Source: Mesorhizobium sp. M1D.F.Ca.ET.043.01.1.1 (lineage in GTDB: Bacteria; Pseudomonadota; Alphaproteobacteria; Rhizobiales; Rhizobiaceae). From it: a stretch of 64,000 nucleotides of DNA. The position numbers were made by a program, and so were the translations under genes. This document shows positions 12,552 through 20,798 of this stretch, in pieces (position 1 is the stretch's first letter; every line of letters starts with the position of its first letter). The notes beneath the pieces are model-generated. The model was given only the letters and a program-made list of their open reading frames with translations, had not been told where the DNA came from and made no database searches. The stretch is taken from positions 5,035,001 through 5,099,000 of the forward strand of contig NZ_CP034444.1 in assembly GCF_003952385.1 (NCBI RefSeq). The letters are read 5' to 3'.

Positions 12552-13640
12552 ATGACGGACAAAGTTGCTCTGGCAGACAAAGTCGCCCTTATTACCGGCG
12601 TTACCGGACAGGACGGCGCCTATCTGGCTCAGCTGCTGCTCGACAAGGGCTACATCGTCCATGGCCTCAAACGCCGCTCCTCCTCGTTCAACACCGAGCG
12701 CGTCGACGATATCTATGTCGATCCGCATGAGGCGGGCGCACGGTTCTTCCTGCATTACGGCGACCTGACCGACGCGACCAACCTGATCCGCCTCGTCCAG
12801 GAGACACAGCCCGGCGAAATCTACAATCTCGGCGCCCAGAGCCATGTCCAGGTGAGTTTCGAGACGCCCGAATATACGGCCAATGCCGACGCGTTGGGCA
12901 CGCTGAGGCTGCTCGAAGCGATCCGCATCCTCAGGCTCGAGAAATCGGTGCGCTTCTACCAGGCTTCGACGTCGGAGCTTTACGGCAAGGTGGCGGAAAC
13001 GCCGCAGCATGAGAACACGCCGTTCCGGCCTCGCTCGCCTTACGCGGCAGCCAAGCTCTATGCCTACTGGATCACGGTGAACTATCGCCAGGCCTATGGC
13101 CTGTTCGCCGCCAACGGCATCCTGTTCAACCATGAAAGCCCGACACGCGGCGAAACCTTCGTCACCCGCAAGATCACGCGCGCCGTGGCCGCGATCCACC
13201 ACGGGCTGCAGGACGCGCTCTATCTCGGCAATCTCGATGCCCGGCGCGATTGGGGCCACGCGCGCGACTATGTCGAGGGGATGTGGCGCATCCTGCAGCA
13301 GGACGCGCCGGACGATTTCGTGCTCGCGACCGGCGAGGCGCATTCGGTGCGCGAGTTCGTCGAGCTGGCCTTCGCCGAAACCGGGCGGACCATCCGCTGG
13401 CAGGGCGAAGGGGCCGACGAGGTCGGCATCGATCACGCTTCGGGCAGCGTGCTGGTGCGCGTCGATCCGCGCTATTTCCGGCCGACCGAGGTGGACGCGC
13501 TGGTCGGCGATGCCTCCAAGGCGAGAAGCCGGCTGGGTTGGTCGCCCACGGTGACCTTCAGGGATCTGGTGGCCGAGATGGTGAAGGCCGACCTGGCGCG
13601 TGCCGCCGGCGGCACCTGGCGCAACGGCCATTCGACGTAG
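12552..13640 (+). CDS. gmd: GDP-mannose 4,6-dehydratase
   Basis: A 362-residue extended SDR enzyme converting GDP-mannose to GDP-4-keto-6-deoxymannose, the first step to GDP-L-fucose (or GDP-rhamnose/perosamine). Visible are the NADP motif [19 protein letters not shown], then [34 protein letters not shown], the catalytic YxxxK in [13 protein letters not shown], and [23 protein letters not shown] 12552 gives [14 protein letters not shown]; in-frame ATGs at 12486 and 12534 would add unconserved residues. It is followed 11 bp later by the GDP-fucose synthase gene. Confidence 0.97.
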   Translation: MTDKVALADKVALITGVTGQDGAYLAQLLLDKGYIVHGLKRRSSSFNTERVDDIYVDPHEAGARFFLHYGDLTDATNLIRLVQETQPGEIYNLGAQSHVQVSFETPEYTANADALGTLRLLEAIRILRLEKSVRFYQASTSELYGKVAETPQHENTPFRPRSPYAAAKLYAYWITVNYRQAYGLFAANGILFNHESPTRGETFVTRKITRAVAAIHHGLQDALYLGNLDARRDWGHARDYVEGMWRILQQDAPDDFVLATGEAHSVREFVELAFAETGRTIRWQGEGADEVGIDHASGSVLVRVDPRYFRPTEVDALVGDASKARSRLGWSPTVTFRDLVAEMVKADLARAAGGTWRNGHST

Positions 13641-13651
13641 AGCAGTTCACA

Positions 13652-14617
13652 ATGGACAAGACCTTCGACCTCAAGGGCAAGCGGGTATTCGTTGCCGGTC
13701 ATCGCGGCATGGTCGGCTCGGCGCTGGTGCGCCGGCTGGCGCGCGAGGATTGCGAGGTGCTGACGGTCGCGCGCGGCGAGCTCGACCTTCTCGACCAGGC
13801 CGGGGTGCGGCGCTGGATGGGCGAGCACCGGCCTGACGCCATGGTGATGGCGGCCGCCAAGGTCGGCGGCATCCTGGCCAATGACAGCCTGCCGGTCGAC
13901 TTCCTCTACGAAAACCTCGTCGTTGAAACCAACGTCATCGAAGCGGCGTTCCGCAGCGAGGTGCGGAAGCTGCTATTCCTCGGCTCATCCTGTATCTATC
14001 CGAAACTGGCGCCGCAGCCGATTCCGGAAGACGCGCTGCTGACGGGTCCGCTGGAACCGACCAATGAATGGTACGCGGTCGCCAAGATCGCCGGCATCAA
14101 GCTTTGCCAGGCTTATCGCCGTCAGCATGGCGTCGACTATATCTCGGCGATGCCGACCAACCTCTACGGTCCGGGCGACAATTTCGACCTTGCAAGCAGC
14201 CATGTCGTGCCGGCGTTGCTGCGCAAGGCGCATGAGGCAAAGCGCGCCGGCGGCAGGACAATCGCCGTTTGGGGTTCGGGCCGGCCGATGCGCGAGTTCC
14301 TGCATGTGGACGATGCCGCCGACGCGCTGGTCTGGCTGCTGACACATTATTCCGGCGAGGGCCATGTCAACGTCGGCTCCGGCGAGGATGTCACCATTGC
14401 GGAGCTTGCCCGCACCATCGTGTCGGTCGTCGGCGCGGATGCCGAGATCACATTCGACCCGACCAAGCCGGACGGCGCGCCGCGCAAGCTGATGGATGTG
14501 TCGCGGCTGTTCGCAACCGGCTGGCGGCCGCGATATTCGCTTCGCGAGGGGCTGGAACAGACCTATCAATGGTTCCTCGAGCATGTCGGGAAGGGCGATG
14601 TCCGTCTCGGCGCCTGA
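13652..14617 (+). CDS. fcl: GDP-L-fucose synthase
   Basis: A 321-residue epimerase/reductase turning GDP-4-keto-6-deoxymannose into GDP-L-fucose. It has the NADP motif VFVAGHRGMVGSALVRRL, FLGSSCIYPKLAPQPIPEDA, catalytic YAVAKIAGIKLCQAYRRQ and PTNLYGPGDNFD, all characteristic of the WcaG/Fcl family. It starts at ATG 13652, just after gmd, and overlaps the next gene by 20 bp. With gmd it supplies activated fucose, presumably for the transferase encoded next. Rhizobia use fucose in Nod factors and surface polysaccharides; no nod genes are in this window. Confidence 0.96.
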   Translation: MDKTFDLKGKRVFVAGHRGMVGSALVRRLAREDCEVLTVARGELDLLDQAGVRRWMGEHRPDAMVMAAAKVGGILANDSLPVDFLYENLVVETNVIEAAFRSEVRKLLFLGSSCIYPKLAPQPIPEDALLTGPLEPTNEWYAVAKIAGIKLCQAYRRQHGVDYISAMPTNLYGPGDNFDLASSHVVPALLRKAHEAKRAGGRTIAVWGSGRPMREFLHVDDAADALVWLLTHYSGEGHVNVGSGEDVTIAELARTIVSVVGADAEITFDPTKPDGAPRKLMDVSRLFATGWRPRYSLREGLEQTYQWFLEHVGKGDVRLGA

Positions 14618-16049
14618 TCCCCTTCCGACGCTGATCGCCGCCACCCGGAACGACGGTCTGGGCGGCCGCCTGCTGGCGATGGCGAATGCCAAGACGCTGG
14701 CCGATACGTTCGGCTATCGCTTCGGCTTCACCTGGAACCGGAAGGTCGTCGCCGACAAGGCGTTCCACGTCGTCGATATCGCCGACAGGATCTTCTCGCC
14801 AGATTTCATCGAAAGGCATTGGCTGGGCGAAAGGGTCAAGGCCTCCAAGTTCGGCATTCTCGACGCGGCCGCGCTTGGCGGGCGCAGCCTCGGCGAGGTC
14901 GCGCAAGAGAAGAAGCTGCGCGGCTGGATCTGCGACGATTTTCGCATCCTCGGTCATTTTCGCGGCGATCGGGCGCGGCTCGTCGGCCAGTCGGAGACGC
15001 TGCGCAGTTTCGATTTTTCGGCAGCGGTGAAGGGGGCCATCGATGCCGCCAATCAGAGCCGGTTCCTCCAGCCGATGGCGGCGCTTCACCTGCGCAGCGG
15101 CGACATCGTGCACGGCAAGCATCGCGCGACCCTGATCTTTGCGGGAAAGGTCATCCCCTCGACACTGGCCCCGGCGGTCATCTCGCGGCTTTCGTCGATG
15201 GGCATGGCGACGCTGCTGATCGGGCAGCACCGTCCGACGCTCGACTATCTCAAGGCTGAAACCGGCGCGGTGCTGACCAGCGATTTCGGCGCCGACGCGT
15301 TCGAGGACGAGACCCCGAAAGCCTTCTTCGAGATGGCGCTGATGGCGCGCTGCCGGCAGATCTATTCGGGAAGCAGCATCTACGCGGAGATAGCGTCGCT
15401 GATGGGCGATGTCCCACTCATGCGCGCGGCTGCCTTGTTCGATGCGCCGGGCGCCGCCGAAATCATCCTCGATGAATTGAAGCATCGTCAGGCGGATTAT
15501 CATCCGCGCGAAGCGGCCTTCGGCTATCAGGCGGCGTTCCTGGCGACGGAAGACAAGATCGCGCCGGGGCAAGCGCGCGAGGTCCTGAACAAGGCCTATG
15601 CGCTCGATCCGGAAAACGATGCCTATGCCCTGAAGATCGCCTCGGCCTGTTTTCGCGAGCGCGACTATGCTGCCGGCGAAGCTGTCCTGAAAGCCGTGAT
15701 GATCCGGCAGTTTCGGGACCGTCCCAAGATCCCGCTGACGATCATGCGGCTGCTCGGCGACACGGTGTTCGGCAGATATCCGTTTGCCGGGGATTTCGAG
15801 GTCTTCCTTGCCGCGGCGGAGGCGGGCTATCCCTATGCCGCGGCATGTTCGGCCTGGATACTGCAGCAAGCGAGGGCGGATCAGGGGCGGGCGCTGGCTA
15901 TGGCGGACCGCGCCGTGAAGGCCGACCCGTCGGATAAAATCCTGAGGAAGGTCAAGCGGCGGATTTTGCAAGGCAGAAAGCCGAGCTCCGGCCTGGTCGC
16001 CAAGGCAAGATGGCGGATCGCCTGGCTGCGTGGTCTCGGCGCGGCATGA
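14598..16049 (+). CDS. Putative fucosyltransferase-like glycosyltransferase with C-terminal helical repeats
   Basis: A 483-residue protein I can only partly place. The N-terminal third (ATRNDGLGGRLLAMANAKTL; YRFGFTW) and later CRQIYSGSSIYAEIASLMGD recall the opening motif and the serine-rich loop of NodZ/GT23- and GT11-type fucosyltransferases. From about residue 300 the sequence becomes TPR-like (QAREVLNKAYALDPENDAY; GRALAMADRAVKADPSDKIL). The start at 14598, with GGAAGG just upstream, overlaps fcl by 20 bp, so it is in the GDP-fucose operon and probably uses GDP-fucose. No signal peptide, so cytoplasmic. Acceptor unknown. Confidence 0.6.
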   Translation: MSVSAPDPLPTLIAATRNDGLGGRLLAMANAKTLADTFGYRFGFTWNRKVVADKAFHVVDIADRIFSPDFIERHWLGERVKASKFGILDAAALGGRSLGEVAQEKKLRGWICDDFRILGHFRGDRARLVGQSETLRSFDFSAAVKGAIDAANQSRFLQPMAALHLRSGDIVHGKHRATLIFAGKVIPSTLAPAVISRLSSMGMATLLIGQHRPTLDYLKAETGAVLTSDFGADAFEDETPKAFFEMALMARCRQIYSGSSIYAEIASLMGDVPLMRAAALFDAPGAAEIILDELKHRQADYHPREAAFGYQAAFLATEDKIAPGQAREVLNKAYALDPENDAYALKIASACFRERDYAAGEAVLKAVMIRQFRDRPKIPLTIMRLLGDTVFGRYPFAGDFEVFLAAAEAGYPYAAACSAWILQQARADQGRALAMADRAVKADPSDKILRKVKRRILQGRKPSSGLVAKARWRIAWLRGLGAA

Positions 16050-16064
16050 TGGGGAGCGGTGCGA

Positions 16065-18341
16065 TCAGGGCCGGCGCCATATCCAGAATGGCGCGATCGC
16101 GCAATCCGGATGGAACATCAGCTTGGTTGCTTCCGCGTGCGCATCTGGAGGCGCCGGTTCTTCGGCATTGTGCCGCGCCAGATCGACCAGCAAGGGCCGG
16201 TCGCGCTCCGGGTCGAAGGCTTCGCCGGGAAGCGTGGCCAGGGTATCGGCATGTGCCGCCACCCAGCGCAGCGCCTTGACCAGTCCCTGGCCGTCCTTCG
16301 TCCGGTACGCCCAGAGATCGTCGCCGACCGAAGACAGGATCCGCGCCAGCGCCGTCCATCCCTGCAAGGCAAACATGGCGTAATGCCTCGGGCGGGTGCG
16401 CGACAGTTCCTCGGGTAGCGAGCCATCGGCCGCGAGCTGGTGCGCAATCCTTTCCCGGGCATGGAGCCCCGCCTTTGCCAGCGCCCCGCCGTCACCCTGG
16501 AATGCCGCGATGGCCGCGCGCTGCAGGTCGAAGAAGACACCGTGGTTGTTGAGCCGGTGGAATTCAAATCTCGCGGCCGGCGCGGTGTCCAACCATTCAC
16601 AATATGAAGAAAGCCAGGCTCTGAAGGCCTGGCTGTCCCGCTCGTCCAGCGCACCGCTTCGCTCGATCAGCCTGACCGCGTCGAGAAAGAAGTAGAGATC
16701 CGTGAGTTCAATGATGCCATATCCCGGGCCTTCATTGTTGTCGCGCCCGTATCGCACCTGCGCATAGCGCATGTTCGGGTTCATTCTCGTCGCAGGGTCC
16801 ACGAACCATGTACGGATGAGCAGTGCCGCATGGCTGGCGTAGCGCATGTCCTCAAGCACGGTCGTCGCCAAGGCGAGCACGGTGGTGTCGTCGAGAACCC
16901 GTTGCAGACGTGTTCGATCGTAGGCTTCGCCGGCAGCATCATACAATGCGGTGCCGGGGGCGTGTTCGCCGTCGCGCCGGATGAAGGGAAGGCCATCCGG
17001 CTTTCGCGGATCCGGCCACCAATATGGGGCCGGCTGAAAGTAATCGTGCGGATCGCCGCTTGGGGCGCGGCCGGTCTTGTCCATGACGCTGAACGGACCG
17101 CGCAGGAGCGCTTGTTCCGCGCAGGCGCGCAGCTCTTGCTGAGCATGCACGTTTTGCTCCCGGCGCGCGGCGACGAGCATGTCCTCGTCGTAGTAGGCCA
17201 GGCGTGCGGGATCGAGCTTGCCGGCGACCGCCGTGGCGTCGCAGCGGTCGAGCATGCCGACGATCGCCTCGTCGCGTTTGAACAGCCGGGCGCGGAAACC
17301 GGCCCGGCCGATTTCCAGATGCGAACGCCCTGAATCCAGGCGCGCCACCCAGCCCGCTTTCTGGAAAAGGCCGGCATCCGCCGCAAGGCGCGGGCGCGGG
17401 ATGTCCCAGGCGTCGTCGCGAAACCGATCCCATAGTCCGGGAACGCCGAGCCGCCACAGCATTTCGATCTTCGGCCGGCGCCCGTAGCCGTATTCTTCGT
17501 CGAACAGCTCGGTCGTGTCGTTCCGAAAGATGATCTGCGGCTCTTCCTGTGCCGGCGGCGTCAAAGTCTCGTCGAGCAGAAGCGCATTGTCGACGATGCG
17601 CGCCATCGGCACGACGACGTAGCGAAAATGAGGGTTCTCCTCGATCGCCGCCCTGATCTGCTGGAAGGCCAGCGGCGTCAGATAGCAATTGCCGTCCCAG
17701 GGCATCAGCCATTTGGCACGCCCGCGGGCAATCTCCAGCGCCATGTTGCGCGCCCCGTTGTTGTTCATCACATAAAGGTTCTTGCGGCGCCGGATATGCG
17801 TTTCGTAGCGCGACGCATTCTGTCCGCCCGGTCGATTGTCGGCGTTGGAGAACCTCGATTCGCTCGCCGCCAACCCGTCGGTGTTCCAGGCAACTTGCCG
17901 ATAGGCGTCGAGATCGAAGGGGATCCTGTGAAAGCTTTGACCACGGCTTTCCAATAGACCGATGATGCGCGCCTCCTCGCCAGGATCTGTTATCCGGTTG
18001 ACGATCCAGACCTTCTCGCAGTCCGGGAAGTCGCATTCATTGTCCAGGATGAACAGGGCGTTGTCGTATGACTGGCCTCTTCGGTGCCGCGGCTCCAGAT
18101 CGTTGCCGATGATCCGGACAAGCACGAAGCTGTCCTTCATCTTTGAAACCGGCAAGGCCTTGTAGCCGTCGCGCGCGGTTTTGATCCGATGCCTGACGAC
18201 ATATCGGTATTCGAGCTTGCGCTTGACCCAGCCCAACGCGCCGCCGAGGCTCGACAATGGCGATCTGAAATGCTTCCTCGCCCGCTTGAGTTCGAGATAT
18301 AAACGCTGCCATGCCGGCCGCCTGGCCGGGCCCGCCGTCAT
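16065..18341 (-). CDS. Two-domain protein: glycosyltransferase-like half fused to alginate-lyase (PL5-like) half
   Basis: About 758 residues from ATG 18341 (an in-frame TTG at 18428 would add 29 low-complexity residues). The first half runs from SFVLVRIIGNDLEPRHRRGQ through VWIVNRITDPGEEARII and NNNGARNMALEIARGRAKWL to MPWDGNCYLTP, whose WDGN (residues 215-218) looks like a nucleotide-sugar-binding acidic motif. The second half has YFQPAPYWWPDP at about 435-446, FIRRDGEHAPGT and RLNNHGVFFDLQ with N598-N599-H600, the hallmark of alginate-lyase-family (PL5-like) catalytic sites. No signal peptide seen. It ends 15 bp from the fucosyltransferase-like gene, convergent, in the same glycan locus. 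The substrate could be a uronic-acid polymer. Confidence 0.75.
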   Translation of the reverse strand: MTAGPARRPAWQRLYLELKRARKHFRSPLSSLGGALGWVKRKLEYRYVVRHRIKTARDGYKALPVSKMKDSFVLVRIIGNDLEPRHRRGQSYDNALFILDNECDFPDCEKVWIVNRITDPGEEARIIGLLESRGQSFHRIPFDLDAYRQVAWNTDGLAASESRFSNADNRPGGQNASRYETHIRRRKNLYVMNNNGARNMALEIARGRAKWLMPWDGNCYLTPLAFQQIRAAIEENPHFRYVVVPMARIVDNALLLDETLTPPAQEEPQIIFRNDTTELFDEEYGYGRRPKIEMLWRLGVPGLWDRFRDDAWDIPRPRLAADAGLFQKAGWVARLDSGRSHLEIGRAGFRARLFKRDEAIVGMLDRCDATAVAGKLDPARLAYYDEDMLVAARREQNVHAQQELRACAEQALLRGPFSVMDKTGRAPSGDPHDYFQPAPYWWPDPRKPDGLPFIRRDGEHAPGTALYDAAGEAYDRTRLQRVLDDTTVLALATTVLEDMRYASHAALLIRTWFVDPATRMNPNMRYAQVRYGRDNNEGPGYGIIELTDLYFFLDAVRLIERSGALDERDSQAFRAWLSSYCEWLDTAPAARFEFHRLNNHGVFFDLQRAAIAAFQGDGGALAKAGLHARERIAHQLAADGSLPEELSRTRPRHYAMFALQGWTALARILSSVGDDLWAYRTKDGQGLVKALRWVAAHADTLATLPGEAFDPERDRPLLVDLARHNAEEPAPPDAHAEATKLMFHPDCAIAPFWIWRRP

Positions 18342-18442
18342 GCCCGCCCGCCCGCAAGCGCGCCGGACTGGCAGGCCGCCGTGAGCCTCCGCTTGCCGCC
18401 GTCCATTGCCCGACCCCCCGATCGACAAATATAGATTTGGTC

Positions 18443-18541
18443 CTAAAGCGCGTCGCGCTGAAACGGATTCAGCGCTTTAGGCCTTTGTTGTCATGCATGT
18501 CGTTTTCGCAAAACCGCTCCACACTTTTGCGCGACATGCAT
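18443..18541. repeat. Composite intergenic palindromic repeat
   Basis: Two palindromes stand side by side. CTAAAGCGC...GCGCTTTAG spans 18443-18480, with inner CGCTGAA/TTCAGCG. ATGCATGTCG (18493-18502) faces CGACATGCAT (18532-18541). The second is a variant of the repeat at 582-631. The element fills much of the 367-bp gap between the fusion gene and the small lipoprotein; I see no other feature in that gap. Confidence 0.75.
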
Positions 18542-18708
18542 TAACCCTTAACAGCCCATGCGTCACGGCTCAATTCGCGATCGCCGGCAGCAGCTGCGCA
18601 TTCGAAAAAGCTTCGAATATTTGTTTGAGGTCTCTTTGAACCATTCCGCGATGTGGCGCGACAAAGCGCTGCGTCAAGAAACGAGGTTCATCAAGGAGAG
18701 AACACCTC

Positions 18709-18915
18709 ATGTTCAATGCTTCAAGAAATGTCCTTATCGCGGCAATGGCGGTTTCGGTCCTGGCCGGCTGCAAGACGGCGACCACGAGGGACTGCGACAA
18801 TCTCAAGCCGAACGTCACCTATCACGGCAAGTGCTGCGGTATCGGCGCGCCCTGCCACGAAGGCAAGGGCGGCGGCGGCAATCCCGGTCATTCGCCCGAT
18901 CCGACCCCGCAATGA
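18709..18915 (+). CDS. Small cysteine-containing lipoprotein
   Basis: A 68-residue protein with a lipoprotein signal: N-terminal MFNASRNVLIAAMAVSVLAG, then the lipobox LAGC with Cys21 as the lipidated residue. The mature part is about 48 residues with five cysteines counting the lipidated one (DCDN; GKCCGIGAPC), then a Gly/His/Pro tail ending NPGHSPDPTPQ. AAGGAGAGAAC lies 8-10 bp before the ATG, an excellent ribosome site, so the gene is probably real despite its size. The cysteines suggest disulfides or metal binding. I do not recognise a family. Confidence 0.75.
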   Translation: MFNASRNVLIAAMAVSVLAGCKTATTRDCDNLKPNVTYHGKCCGIGAPCHEGKGGGGNPGHSPDPTPQ

Positions 18916-18927
18916 CTTGATGAGGGA

Positions 18928-19002
18928 GTAGGGCAGTAAGGGAGTAGGGGAATTCGGGTACGCAGCGGCTAAGCCCTACTGCCGACTGCCTTATTGCCCT
19001 AC
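18928..19002. repeat. Long imperfect inverted repeat next to tRNA-Val
   Basis: GTAGGGCAGTAAGG (18928-18941) pairs with CCTTATTGCCCTAC (18989-19002) at 13 of 14 positions. An inner AGTAGGG (18943-18949) pairs with CCCTACT (18974-18980). The AGTAGGG/GGCAGT units are also repeated directly. It lies between the small lipoprotein and the 3' end of tRNA-Val and is probably a dispersed palindromic element. Confidence 0.65.
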
Positions 19003-19020
19003 GTTCTTTGATTGGCTGGA

Positions 19021-19095
19021 TGGTGGGCGTGACAAGGATTGAACTTGTGACCCCTGCAATGTCAATGCAGTGCTCTCCCGCTGAGCTACACGCCC
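19021..19095 (-). tRNA. tRNA-Val (anticodon GAC)
   Basis: The minus strand folds as a standard 75-nt tRNA. Acceptor GGGCGTG pairs with CACGCCC, the D-arm is AGCTCAGCGGGAGAGC, the anticodon stem CTGCA/TGCAG encloses TTGACAT with anticodon GAC, and the T-arm loop is TTCAATC. The 3' CCA is encoded at 19021-19023. No integrase or attachment duplication is seen beside it. Confidence 0.96.
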
Positions 19096-19208
19096 ATCCG
19101 AAGCCGCGCATACACCATTTTTGGTCCGGCGCGTCAATAGCAGGAATTGTGAAAAGAAGCTCCGTTTTGCCGCACCGGCGGAAGCGTCGCCGCCCGTGCG
19201 AAAATACC

Positions 19209-19571
19209 TCAGGCCGCCTGAAGCATCTTCTCGACCTCGTTGACGAGGTCGCGCAGATGGAACGGCTTCGACAGCACCTTGGCGTCCTTGGGCGCCTTGG
19301 AATCCGGATTGAGCGCGACGGCGGCAAAACCGGTGATGAACATGACCTTGAGGTCGGGATCGATCTCGGTGGCGCGGCGGGCCAACTCGATGCCGTCCAT
19401 CTCCGGCATGACGATGTCGGTCAGAAGCAGCGAGAAAGGCTCCTCGCGCAGCCGCTCGTAGGCACTGGCGCCATTGTCGAAATCACTTACCTGGTAGCCG
19501 GCCCGTTCCAGCGCCTTGACGAGGAACCGGCGCATATCGTCGTCGTCTTCCGCCAGCAGAATGCGTGCCAT
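19209..19571 (-). CDS. cpdR: Single-domain response regulator CpdR
   Basis: A 120-residue receiver with no output domain. The acidic pocket is AEDDDDM at residues 7-13, the phospho-acceptor Asp lies in LLTDIVMPEMDG, and the conserved Lys is in VLSKPFHLRDLV. The sequence is nearly identical to rhizobial CpdR1 as I remember it (ALERAGYQV, FDNGASAYERLREEPFSLLL, GFAAVALNPDSKAPKDAKVL). Unphosphorylated CpdR directs ClpXP to cell-cycle substrates; the CckA-ChpT relay phosphorylates it. It lies divergent to an N-formylglutamate amidohydrolase gene. Confidence 0.93.
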   Translation of the reverse strand: MARILLAEDDDDMRRFLVKALERAGYQVSDFDNGASAYERLREEPFSLLLTDIVMPEMDGIELARRATEIDPDLKVMFITGFAAVALNPDSKAPKDAKVLSKPFHLRDLVNEVEKMLQAA

Positions 19572-19737
19572 GTTGTCCCGTCCGAATCACCCGCCCCGAG
19601 CCTGCCGCCGGGCAAGGCCGTTAACCATCCTGTATATGAGGAGGAGACGGTAAACATCAAGTGAACGTCAGCCTGATGCCCAACCCCTCGCCCGGCCGTT
19701 TCACGAGGGCTGAAATGCTGGACATGCCGGGCGCAAG

Positions 19738-20679
19738 ATGGCAGTTTTGCATCATGATGCAGTGCTTCATCCTGGTTCGTTCAAATTGAAGACGGCAGCC
19801 GAGGATTTTTCGGTCGTACCACCCTTCGAAATCCGATCGGGCGCCGAGCAACGCGTCCCTTTCCTGTTCAATTCGCCGCATAGCGGTCGCCACTATCCCG
19901 AGCGCTTCCTGGCCATGGCGCGGCTCGACCGCAACGCCATACGCCGGTCGGAGGATTGCTATGTCGACGAGCTGTTCGGCGGCGCCGTCGCGCTCGGCGC
20001 GCCGATGCTGGCGGCGAATTTCCCGCGCGCCTATCTCGACGTCAACCGCGAGCCGTGGGAGCTCGATCCGCGCATGTTCGCGGAACCGGTGCCGTCCTTC
20101 TGCAACATCCGCTCGGCCCGAGTCGCGGGCGGGCTCGGCACGGTGCCGAAGCTGGTGGGAGAGGGGCTCGACATCTATCCCGGGCGCCTGCCGCTCTCCG
20201 AAGCCGTGGGACGCATAGAGGCCGTCTACAAGCCGTATCACGAGACGCTGAAGCGGCTCTTGACCAGGACCCATGCCAGGTTCGGCTTCGCCGTGCTGAT
20301 CGACTGCCATTCGATGCCGGCCAGCATCCGCGTCGGCGACAGCGGCACGCGGCCGGATTTCATCATCGGCGACCGCTTCGGCATTTCCGCGACCGCGGCC
20401 TTGACCGAGACGGCGATCGGGCTGCTGACCGGCATGGGTTACGCGGTCGCGCACAACAAGCCTTATGCCGGCGGCTTCATCACCGAGCATTACGGGCGCC
20501 CGGCGCGCCACCTCCACGCGCTGCAGATCGAGGTCAATCGCGGGCTCTACATGAACGAGCGGACGTTCCAGAAGTCGGCCGGCTTCGACGCGCTTGCCGA
20601 CAACCTTACGCGGTTTTCGGCGGAGCTGATGTCGATGCCCGACCATCATTTCGTCGATCTGCCGCTCGCCGCGGAATGA
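19738..20679 (+). CDS. N-formylglutamate amidohydrolase family protein
   Basis: A 313-residue HutG/FGase-type hydrolase expected to release formate and glutamate from N-formylglutamate, or to deformylate related compounds. Family motifs are FLFNSPHSGRHYPERF, RSEDCYVDELFG, ANFPRAYLDVNREPWELDPR, VLIDCHSMP, HNKPYAGGFITEHYGRP and ALQIEVNRGLYMNE. The metal and formyl-binding His and Asp residues in these look intact. ATG 19738 is the first in-frame start; ATG codons further in would lose little. No other hut genes lie nearby, so a general scavenging role is as likely as histidine catabolism. Confidence 0.9.
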   Translation: MAVLHHDAVLHPGSFKLKTAAEDFSVVPPFEIRSGAEQRVPFLFNSPHSGRHYPERFLAMARLDRNAIRRSEDCYVDELFGGAVALGAPMLAANFPRAYLDVNREPWELDPRMFAEPVPSFCNIRSARVAGGLGTVPKLVGEGLDIYPGRLPLSEAVGRIEAVYKPYHETLKRLLTRTHARFGFAVLIDCHSMPASIRVGDSGTRPDFIIGDRFGISATAALTETAIGLLTGMGYAVAHNKPYAGGFITEHYGRPARHLHALQIEVNRGLYMNERTFQKSAGFDALADNLTRFSAELMSMPDHHFVDLPLAAE

Positions 20680-20707
20680 CAGACAGCCAAGCTGCGGTTC
20701 GCGGCTC

Positions 20708-20791
20708 AAAAAAAGACCGCATCGTTTTCACGACACGGTCGAAGTCTAGGGAGGAAACGCCCAAGGAGGGCATGGACAGGGTAAGCTGTCC
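20708..20791 (-). ncRNA. suhB/MmgR-type (alpha-r8-like) small RNA
   Basis: The minus strand has a complete small-RNA unit of about 84 nt. The promoter is TTGACA (20826-20821) with TAGTTT 16 bp downstream. Hairpin 1 is GGACAG/CTGTCC (20791-20774). Hairpin 2 is GCCC/GGGC with loop TCCTT (20771-20759). An unpaired TTTCCTCCCTAG follows, then the strong terminator GACCGTGTCG...CGATGCGGTC and seven Ts ending at 20708. Two C/U-rich anti-Shine-Dalgarno stretches are typical of alphaproteobacterial trans-acting RNAs. I recognise it as the Rfam suhB family (S. meliloti MmgR), which lies beside suhB-like genes, as here. Confidence 0.85.
20715..20740 (-). terminator. Terminator hairpin of the small RNA
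   Basis: Minus-strand GACCGTGTCG pairs with CGATGCGGTC over TGAAAA, with a one-base mismatch inside the stem. Seven Ts follow immediately (20714-20708). It is one of the strongest intrinsic terminators in the window and fixes the direction of the small RNA. Confidence 0.88.
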
Positions 20792-20798
20792 GAGAACA

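Noticed and set aside
19021..19095. tRNA-Val (and tRNA-Gln at 56234-56307) considered as genomic-island attachment sites
   Set aside because: No integrase, no duplicated tRNA 3' end and no foreign gene block adjoins either tRNA.
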